Source of the DNA: DASYSL01 sp036003365
GTDB taxonomy: Bacteria > Eisenbacteria > RBG-16-71-46 > DASYSL01
Reading direction: 5' to 3'
Assembly: GCA_036003365.1 (NCBI GenBank)
Contig: DASYSL010000118.1
Location: 1-28,526, forward strand
Length of the DNA stretch: 28,526 nt
Shown here: one piece after another, positions 23,467 through 28,526 of the stretch
Layout of the letters: the number at the start of each line of letters is the position of its first letter
How positions within the stretch are numbered: the stretch's first letter is position 1
Notes under the pieces: model-generated
Databases searched by the model: none
What the model was told of the DNA's origin: nothing
The model's input: only the letters and a program-made list of their open reading frames with translations
Program-made: the position numbers and the translations under genes

Positions 23467-24402
23467 ATGGCCGTCAAATTTCGCGACTACTACGAAGTGC
23501 TGGGCGTGCCGCGCACCGCGTCCGAAAAGGACATCAAACGCGCCTACCGGCAACTGGCGCGCAAGCATCACCCGGACCTCAAGCCGCAGGCCGAGCGCGC
23601 CAAGGCCTCCGAGCGCTTCAAGGAGATCAACGAAGCCTACGAGGTGCTGAGCGACCCCGAGAAGCGCAAGCGTTTCGACGCGCTGGGCGAGAACTATCAC
23701 GAGGGCCAGGACTTCACGCCGCCCCCGGGATGGCAGCAGGTCTCGCCGGAAGATTTCGGAGACCTAGGCGGCTTCAGCGACTTCTTCGCCTCGGTGTTCG
23801 GCGGGCGCGGGCAGGGCGGCTTTCCGGGCGCGGTGCGCGGCGGGCGGGGCGGCGTGCGCTTCGGCATCCCGGGCTCGGACATCGAAGCCGAGATCACCGT
23901 ACCGCTCGAGGATCTGCTGCACGGTGGCAAGCGGCGCTTGTCGCTCGACGGCGAACGCAGCCTCGACGTGACCATTCCGGTGGGCGCGCGCGAGGGCACC
24001 GTGCTCCGCTTGGGCGGCCAGGGCGAGCCGGGCATGGGTGGGGGAGCGCGCGGCGATCTGTACTTGCGGCTGCGCGTGGCGCCGCATGCGCGCTATCGCA
24101 TCGTGGGCAACGATCTCGAAGCCGATCTTCCGCTCTGGCCCTGGCAGGCGGCGCTCGGAGCGCAGGTGAAATTCGAGACCCCGAAGAACGTGGTCTCGCT
24201 CAAGGTGCCGGAAGGTAGCTCGAGCGGTCGGCGTCTACGGCTGCGCGGCCTCGGCCTGCCTGGAGAGGGCGGCGCTCAGGGCGATCTGTACGCCGTGGTG
24301 CGCATCCTCGTGCCGCCGAACGCGAGTGGCGCCGAGCGCGAGGCGTACGAAGCCCTGCGCCGGGCATCGAGTGCCGCGGCCGACCGGCCCGCGCAGGAAT
24401 AA
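23467..24402 (+). CDS. cbpA: DnaJ-class co-chaperone, CbpA-like
   Basis: A 311-residue J-domain protein. The J domain (about residues 7-72) contains His35-Pro36-Asp37. A Gly/Phe-rich linker (about 95-135) is followed by two beta-rich C-terminal substrate-binding domains (about 140-300; motifs EAEITVPLEDLLHGG and RGDLYLRLRVAPHARYRIVGND). No zinc-finger repeats occur between them, which separates CbpA from DnaJ. It stimulates DnaK ATPase and in Enterobacteria also binds curved DNA. The ATG at 23467 starts MAVKFRDYYEVLGV. The next gene, 2 bases downstream, encodes a CbpM-like modulator, which supports the CbpA identity. Confidence 0.94.
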   Translation: MAVKFRDYYEVLGVPRTASEKDIKRAYRQLARKHHPDLKPQAERAKASERFKEINEAYEVLSDPEKRKRFDALGENYHEGQDFTPPPGWQQVSPEDFGDLGGFSDFFASVFGGRGQGGFPGAVRGGRGGVRFGIPGSDIEAEITVPLEDLLHGGKRRLSLDGERSLDVTIPVGAREGTVLRLGGQGEPGMGGGARGDLYLRLRVAPHARYRIVGNDLEADLPLWPWQAALGAQVKFETPKNVVSLKVPEGSSSGRRLRLRGLGLPGEGGAQGDLYAVVRILVPPNASGAEREAYEALRRASSAAADRPAQE

Positions 24403-24404
24403 TC

Positions 24405-24677
24405 ATGGCGAACGTCGTCCATCTCACCATCGAAGAGCTGGCGGTGGCTGTCGGCCTGGAGAAAACCGTGCTCGTGCGCCTGGTTCAGGCGGGGCTCGTG
24501 GGTGAGCGCACCGATCAGCAGGAGTTTCCTCCCGAGAGCGCGCGCCACGTGCGGCGCATGCTGCGTCTGCACGGCGAGCTGGGCGTGAGCCTCACCGGGT
24601 CGGCGATCATCGCCGACCTGCTCGAGCGCATCGACCATCTCGAGGCCGAGCTGGCGCGCCTTCGTCGAGACGAATAG
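24405..24677 (+). CDS. cbpM: CbpM-like chaperone modulator (MerR-like fold)
   Basis: A 90-residue protein with an N-terminal helix-turn-helix-like region (HLTIEELAVAVGLEKTVLVRLVQAGL), a short central segment, then LGVSLTGSAIIADLLERIDHLEAELARLRRDE, a leucine-rich coiled-coil end. CbpM binds the J domain of CbpA and blocks its action on DnaK. The start ATG lies 2 bases after the cbpA-like stop with AGGA just upstream, so the pair is one unit. It ends right before a strong bidirectional hairpin terminator. Confidence 0.88.
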   Translation: MANVVHLTIEELAVAVGLEKTVLVRLVQAGLVGERTDQQEFPPESARHVRRMLRLHGELGVSLTGSAIIADLLERIDHLEAELARLRRDE

Positions 24678-24678
24678 A

Positions 24679-24713
24679 GGAAGAGCCCGGCGCGTTCCTC
24701 TCCGGGCTCTTCC
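24679..24713. terminator. Bidirectional terminator hairpin
   Basis: A perfect 12-bp stem, GGAAGAGCCCGG (24679-24690) with CCGGGCTCTTCC (24702-24713), has an 11-base loop. It lies between the convergent cbpM-like gene (stop at 24677) and the secreted low-complexity gene (stop at 24744). There is no clear T run on the plus side, so strength is judged from the stem alone. Confidence 0.75.
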
Positions 24714-24743
24714 AGGTTCAGCTGCGAAGCTTGGACGCGGGCG

Positions 24744-25409
24744 TTACCCCTTGTCGTGGCCCCGGCCGCGGCCGTGTCCGTGACCGTTGCCCCGGTTGCC
24801 GTGATTGTTGCCGTTGCCGTGATCGCGGTCGTGGTCACGGTCGTTGTCGCCACGGTCGTCGTCACGGCTCCAGTTGCGGTCGCTGCGCTGGCGCTGTTGC
24901 CAGGTCTGACTGCTCCGCTGACGGTCCTGCCAACGCTGGTCTGCGCCGTAGGCGCCGCGGTTGTAGCCGCTGCCGCTCCGGTAGTCGCTGCTGCCGCCCC
25001 GGTAGTACGCACTGCCCCCACCGTAACTGCGCGAGGTGCTGCGCCACATGCCCGGCCGGTACGGCTGGTGCGCATACGCGCTCGGCACGTTCATGATGAC
25101 GGTCGGCACGCTCGCGTACGAGACGCTGACGAACGGGCCGCGATAGCTCGGAGCGCGATACCAGTAGCCACCGTCGTCGATGTACCACATGCCGTCGCAC
25201 TGGAACATGTCGTAGTCGTCCATCCCGCTCACGTAATACACCCGCGTGTCGGGAATCAGGATGGTGCGCGGCTGACGCGCGAAATAGTATCGCGGCGTAT
25301 TGCCGAAGCTCAGGTTGATGTTCGCACTCACCGCCGCGTCGGCTGGAGTCGCCGGAGCTGCCGCGAACAAGAGACCCGCGCTCAACGCACTCAGGATCAA
25401 GTTCCTCAT
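24744..25409 (-). CDS. Secreted protein with conserved aromatic domain and His/Asn/Gly-rich tail
   Basis: A 221-residue exported protein. The signal peptide (residues about 1-25, ending ADA) is followed by a Tyr/Trp-rich domain (about 30-120) with YYVSGMDDYDMFQCDGMWYI and GGYWYRAPSYRGPFVSV. I have met such sequences in uncharacterised envelope proteins. From about residue 120 it is low complexity: first Gly/Ser/Tyr/Arg, then Arg/Gln/Asp, ending HGNGNNHGNRGNGHGHGRG, a possible metal- or polyanion-binding tail. One Cys is present in the mature part. The ATG at 25409 has GGAGGG 5 bases upstream. It is divergent from the ECF sigma gene, so it may be a target of that system. Confidence 0.82.
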   Translation of the reverse strand: MRNLILSALSAGLLFAAAPATPADAAVSANINLSFGNTPRYYFARQPRTILIPDTRVYYVSGMDDYDMFQCDGMWYIDDGGYWYRAPSYRGPFVSVSYASVPTVIMNVPSAYAHQPYRPGMWRSTSRSYGGGSAYYRGGSSDYRSGSGYNRGAYGADQRWQDRQRSSQTWQQRQRSDRNWSRDDDRGDNDRDHDRDHGNGNNHGNRGNGHGHGRGRGHDKG

Positions 25410-25731
25410 GGTTTCCCTCCTCGGCTCTTTCGGAGCCGGTCACTTGGCTGTCCCGTCCCTTTTGCAACCGAGGTGCCAGCGGGGCCATGCGAACGTCAGT
25501 TCCCTGTGTGGGCGTCGAGCGCTCAAGACACGAAAAGACGTAAGCTACGGGCGTTTGTTCAAGCCCATGTGAAGCGTTCCGCGAGCGCGAGCGACTCCGC
25601 GAGAGAGGTGCTCGCGCGGGAGCGCACCGGTGCACCCACCGGGACATGTTCCCCGGGCCGCGCAATCCGGCGACGAACTCTTCTGCGACTTTTGGACGCC
25701 TGGCCGGCGTCCATCCCTTTGAGGACGTCCG
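25410..25731. other. Divergent regulatory region between secreted protein and ECF sigma genes
   Basis: About 322 bases with no credible gene. Near the minus-strand start is a hairpin CGGCTC (25422-25427)/GAGCCG (25433-25438) that would sit in the 5' leader of the secreted-protein mRNA. At 25491-25502 lies GAACGTCAGTTC, a GAAC-N4-GTTC half-palindrome. Just before the sigma gene, GGACGCC (25694-25700) pairs perfectly with GGCGTCC (25706-25712) over a 5-base loop, 19 bases ahead of the ATG. I could not find a convincing autoregulatory ECF promoter (GGAAC-type -35 with CGTC-type -10). Confidence 0.45.
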
Positions 25732-26319
25732 ATGGAAGACCTGGCAACCGAGGCACGGTGGGCGCGGCTCTTGGCGCTCCTCCTGCCTGTCCACGATCAG
25801 GCTCTCGTCACCGCCCGGCGGCTCAGCCGCTCCGTGGCGGATGGGGAGGACCTGTATCAGGACGCGGTGATCCGGGCTTTCGAGAAGCTCGACACGCTGC
25901 GGGAGCCGTCGAAGTTCGCGGCGTGGTTCTACACGACGCTGCTCAATGCCCATCGGTCGCGTTGTCGCCGGCGCCTCTGGAAGAGGTTCCTGGCGCTCGA
26001 GGAGCTTCCGCCGGATCAGGATCCGGTGGGAGAGGACGGACGGTCGTGGCCGGGAGAGATGGCGCGGGCCGCGCGCGCCACCCGGGCACTCCAGGCGCTC
26101 GGTGCCGCCGAGCGCGAGGCCGTGGTCCTCTTCGAGCTCGAAGGGTACTCGATCGAGGAGATCGCCCGGATGCAGCGCGCCTCCGTGCCGGCCGTGAAGT
26201 CGCGGCTCGTGCGCGGACGCGACAAGCTGCGCCGGTTCTACGAGCGCAGAGGGTGGACGGCGGCCGCGGGCGACGTGCCCGCGGCGGAGCAGCCGAGTCG
26301 GTCGGAGGTGGCGTCGTGA
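25732..26319 (+). CDS. ECF-type RNA polymerase sigma factor
   Basis: A 195-residue sigma-70 family protein. Region 2 (about residues 20-82) carries DGEDLYQDAVIRAFEKLDTL and FAAWFYTTLLNAHRSRCRRR. Region 4 (about 115-170) has LGAAEREAVVLFELEGYSIE, EIARMQRASVPAVKSRLVRG and then RDKLRR, with its helix-turn-helix. Regions 1 and 3 are absent, as in ECF factors. The ATG at 25732 has GAGGA 6 bases upstream; a small hairpin lies immediately before it. The stop overlaps the GTG of the next gene, a candidate membrane anti-sigma factor, which is the standard ECF/anti-sigma layout. Confidence 0.93.
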   Translation: MEDLATEARWARLLALLLPVHDQALVTARRLSRSVADGEDLYQDAVIRAFEKLDTLREPSKFAAWFYTTLLNAHRSRCRRRLWKRFLALEELPPDQDPVGEDGRSWPGEMARAARATRALQALGAAEREAVVLFELEGYSIEEIARMQRASVPAVKSRLVRGRDKLRRFYERRGWTAAAGDVPAAEQPSRSEVAS

Positions 26320-27302
26320 GCCGAGATCCCATGCACGAAGACTTGCGGGCCCTGAGCTCCGTCACGGAGCGCGAGCGGCCCAACGCAGAACAAACGATCC
26401 GTGCGGCGCGCCTGCACCGGGAACGGGGGAGCGCGCCACGAAAGGAGTGGCTCATGTCGGCAGTCACGATTCTCAAGCGCCGTCCCTGGCTCGCCACCGG
26501 GCTGGCGGCGCTGCTCATCGCCCTGGTGCTTCTCGCCGTGCCCATCTCGTACGAGCGCACCACCGGCCAGGAAGTGAATCTCGCGCTCCAGGGCGCGCTC
26601 GAGCCGGCCGGCTTGAGCGCCATCGCCGGGGAGTTCAAGTCGGCGCTCGGCGCCGAGCACGTCACGGCCCGGGTCGAGAACGGCACGACCACCCTGAGCG
26701 CCATGGTGCCGGCGCGAAAGGGCGCGGCTGCGGCGGTTCTCGCCCAGGCGTTCGCCAAGGAGCTGGGCAGCAAGGGCTACGCGGCCACCGCCTCGAGCCG
26801 CGTGGTGAAGGAGAGGGTCTCGGGCAACGTCTACGCCTACGCGGCCGATCAGATGATCACCATCGAGTCGGCGGGCAAGACGGCGGCCCAGCTCGAGGAG
26901 GAGATCAAGGATCGCCTGGCGGCGGCGGGCGTGCCCGATGCTAGGGTGTCGGTCACGGACGAGGCCGGTGGACGCAAGGTGAAGATCAACGTCGAGCGCC
27001 AGCGCGACGCTTCGACGCCGTCGACGGGCGACGAGTCGGTGCCCACGATCCAGATCACCAAGAACGGCGTGCCTCAGGCGGGCCAGGGTCTCGAGATCAA
27101 GGTCGAGAAGATGCGGAGCGCCGACGGAGTCACCATGAAGGTGATCGCCGTCGACGGCTCGCGCACGGCGACCGCGACGATCAAGAATCCCGACGCACTG
27201 GGAGACGCGGGCCTGGCGCAGGAGATCCAGAGCCAGCTGGCCGCTCAGGGCATCCAGGCGCACGTCATCGTGCAGAACGGCCAGATCAGCATCGAGAAGT
27301 AA
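26316..27302 (+). CDS. Candidate membrane-bound anti-sigma factor with two possible starts
   Basis: A 328-residue protein if started at the GTG overlapping the sigma stop (GTGA), which has GGAGG 7 bases upstream. Residues 1-56 would be cytoplasmic and charged, 58-79 are one membrane helix, and 80-328 are a periplasmic, mainly alpha/beta region of unknown family. The topology and position suit an anti-sigma factor, but the zinc-binding HxxxCxxC motif is missing. An internal in-frame ATG at 26454 (residue 47) has a near-ideal AAAGGAG 6 bases upstream and would give a form without most of the cytoplasmic part. The function is inferred from context only. Confidence 0.8.
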   Translation: MSRDPMHEDLRALSSVTERERPNAEQTIRAARLHRERGSAPRKEWLMSAVTILKRRPWLATGLAALLIALVLLAVPISYERTTGQEVNLALQGALEPAGLSAIAGEFKSALGAEHVTARVENGTTTLSAMVPARKGAAAAVLAQAFAKELGSKGYAATASSRVVKERVSGNVYAYAADQMITIESAGKTAAQLEEEIKDRLAAAGVPDARVSVTDEAGGRKVKINVERQRDASTPSTGDESVPTIQITKNGVPQAGQGLEIKVEKMRSADGVTMKVIAVDGSRTATATIKNPDALGDAGLAQEIQSQLAAQGIQAHVIVQNGQISIEK

Positions 27303-27331
27303 TCCGAATCACTTGATCCTTCGCGACATTC

Positions 27332-27367
27332 AAAGAGCCCCGCGGGAGCGATCCTGCGGGGCTCTTT
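27332..27367. terminator. Bidirectional terminator hairpin with GCGA tetraloop
   Basis: AAAGAGCCCCGC (27332-27343) pairs perfectly with GCGGGGCTCTTT (27356-27367). The stem extends inward by GGGA/TCCT (one G-T pair) to a GCGA loop (27348-27351), a GNRA tetraloop. A run of three As or Ts on each side suits both strands. It lies between the convergent anti-sigma-type gene (stop 27302) and the fusion phosphatase gene (stop 27381). Confidence 0.85.
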
Positions 27368-27380
27368 GCGCCAACGGCAT

Positions 27381-28526
27381 CTATTCTGCGCCGGCCACCT
27401 TGCGGCGGGCCGCGTAGCCGCGCGGCTCGTAGTCGCGCACGAAGCGGCGCAGGTTTCGATACCAGCCGTTGAAGCCCATGCGGTCCATCTCGGCCAGCGC
27501 CTTCTCCGACGACCAGCCCAAAACCTCGATGCGATAGAGGGCCGCCATGGCGCCGGTGCGGTCCTTGCCGTGCACACAGTGCATGTAGACGGGGCGCGCG
27601 GTGGAATCCAGCACCACGTCGAAGAAGCGCTCGAGGTCGTGATCGGAGGGCACGCTGGCGCCGAACATGGTGGCGCTCATCGGAATCTCGACGTAGGCCA
27701 TGCCGGCGGCGCGCACGCGCGCCTCTTCCGCCGGATCGTGGACGAGGCTCACGACCGTGCGATAGCCGCGATGCGCGAGATCGGTCACCGCGGCGGCACT
27801 CGGACGGGCGCCGCGCGCGAGGCCGGAGTCGATCACGGCGAAGCGCGCGATGGCCGGCGGTGCCAGGGACTCCGGGCGAGCCGACGACGAATCGTAGCGC
27901 GATGCGGCCGCATCGAGGGCCCAACTCTGGCCCACACCGACCGCATGCATTTCTGGCCCGAGCCAATCGGCGAGCTGAGCCCGCCAGCCCGAGCTCTTCT
28001 TCTCTTTGGGACTCCAATAGGCGCCGTAGTGCAAAGGCACGATGGTCGGCATCCCGAGGTCGACGGCGGCGGCGAGCGCATCTTCAGAATGGAGATGGGC
28101 GTTCACGTTGAGGAGCGCGACATCGGGCTGGTACGTGCGACCGACGTTGGCGAAGCCGTCGAAGTATCCCGTGTCGCCGCTGTAGTAGATCGTGTGCTCT
28201 TGCGTTTCGATCACCCAGCCGAGCGCGTCGCCGTTACGTGTCGCGTGAATGCCATAACGGCCGCCGGGGTGGAGGGCAGAGACGGCAACGATGCGCCCGC
28301 CGGGAATGGCATAGGACTCGCCGGGTCGCATGATCCGCACGTCGCGATCGAGCGCGTGCAGATAGCGCGCCGCCGGAGCCGGGCAGAGGATCACCACGCC
28401 GGGAGAGAAGCGCTCGAGCGTGCGGCGGTCGAGATGGTCCTGGTGCGCGTGCGAGATGAGGATGACGCGCGTCTGGTCGTACGCCGCCGGCGGCGGCACG
28501 GGAACGATGCGCGGACGCAGCGGCAC
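27381..28526 (-). CDS. Metallo-beta-lactamase-fold domain fused to tyrosine/dual-specificity phosphatase (partial)
   Basis: 381 residues are visible; the 5' end lies beyond the window, and the edge GTG is probably an internal Val. Residues about 20-200 are an MBL-fold domain of the UlaG/NAPE-PLD type: SHAHQDHLD, GDTGYFDG and LHYGAYW supply metal ligands. Residues about 225-370 are a cysteine phosphatase domain: GLARGARPS at the start, general-acid candidate Asp in VPSDHDLERF, and the P-loop HCVHGKDRTG with its Cys and Arg. The strands before the first MBL motif must lie outside the window. The frame runs through the junction without interruption, so this is a real fusion here. The substrate of either half is unknown. 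It ends beside a bidirectional terminator. Confidence 0.88.
   Translation of the reverse strand: MPLRPRIVPVPPPAAYDQTRVILISHAHQDHLDRRTLERFSPGVVILCPAPAARYLHALDRDVRIMRPGESYAIPGGRIVAVSALHPGGRYGIHATRNGDALGWVIETQEHTIYYSGDTGYFDGFANVGRTYQPDVALLNVNAHLHSEDALAAAVDLGMPTIVPLHYGAYWSPKEKKSSGWRAQLADWLGPEMHAVGVGQSWALDAAASRYDSSSARPESLAPPAIARFAVIDSGLARGARPSAAAVTDLAHRGYRTVVSLVHDPAEEARVRAAGMAYVEIPMSATMFGASVPSDHDLERFFDVVLDSTARPVYMHCVHGKDRTGAMAALYRIEVLGWSSEKALAEMDRMGFNGWYRNLRRFVRDYEPRGYAARRKVAGAE

Noticed and set aside
24765..24870. Tandem DNA repeat or CRISPR-like array of CCGTG/CCGTTG units
   Set aside because: The units are short and irregular and are explained by codons for the His/Asn/Gly/Asp/Arg-rich tail of the secreted protein.
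24756..27302. A very long open frame on the plus strand running antisense to the secreted-protein gene and then into the anti-sigma-type gene
   Set aside because: Its first part is a Val/Ala repeat that is the mirror image of the low-complexity tail, and it crosses the divergent regulatory region and the sigma gene. Only the part from 26316 has coding character and a ribosome site.

Overview
The window is about 28.5 kb of GC-rich chromosomal DNA with tightly packed genes on both strands. I see no rRNA, tRNA, CRISPR array, insertion sequence, integrase or phage gene. The gene set points to a Gram-negative (diderm) bacterium. There are two beta-barrel outer membrane proteins ending in Phe (a type Vd-like patatin autotransporter and a metA/phenol-type barrel), several lipoproteins and signal peptides, an Lhr helicase and a CbpA/CbpM pair. 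The mix would fit a deep-branching lineage of the Eisenbacteria, Gemmatimonadota or Myxococcota kind. That placement is an impression from protein style, not a demonstrated assignment.

Layout. 1-4 kb: an FAD/Rieske oxidoreductase; a convergent low-affinity iron permease-type protein; then a plus-strand run of lipoprotein, YVTN beta-propeller and an orphan PqqD-like protein. 4-7.3 kb (minus): a GT4 glycosyltransferase translationally coupled to a glycogen-debranching-type glucosidase. 7.3-12.3 kb (plus): a single-pass membrane protein behind a sigma-54-like promoter, an isoprenylcysteine-methyltransferase-like membrane protein, an envelope-targeted MsrB, a cupredoxin-like lipoprotein, a receiver-only response regulator, an exported MsrA, and two overlapping small multi-pass membrane proteins. 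12.3-14.7 kb (minus): MtnA and a class II aldolase with overlapping start and stop, probably a methylthioribose or 5-deoxyribose salvage unit, followed by a DUF6496-type basic protein with a strongly structured upstream region. 15-19 kb (plus): a patatin-POTRA-barrel protein, a GT2 glycosyltransferase and an outer-membrane barrel, closed by a cluster of four small palindromes. 19.1-23.1 kb (minus): a large Lhr-type helicase. 23.1-24.7 kb (plus): a UBP-type zinc finger protein, CbpA-like DnaJ and CbpM-like modulator, ending in a strong bidirectional terminator. 24.7-27.4 kb: a secreted low-complexity protein (minus) divergent from an ECF sigma factor and its overlapping candidate membrane anti-sigma gene, which has two well-supported start sites. 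27.4 kb to the end (minus): a metallo-beta-lactamase-fold domain fused to a tyrosine/dual-specificity phosphatase, cut off by the window edge.

Common themes are envelope maintenance and oxidative repair (MsrA, MsrB, cupredoxin, Rieske oxidoreductase, ECF/anti-sigma) and carbon or sulfur salvage. No single locus is clearly a new defence or mobile system. The strongest unusual items are the MBL-phosphatase fusion, the near-consensus sigma-54 site, the dual-start candidate anti-sigma gene, the orphan PqqD next to a propeller, and the two structured intergenic regions.
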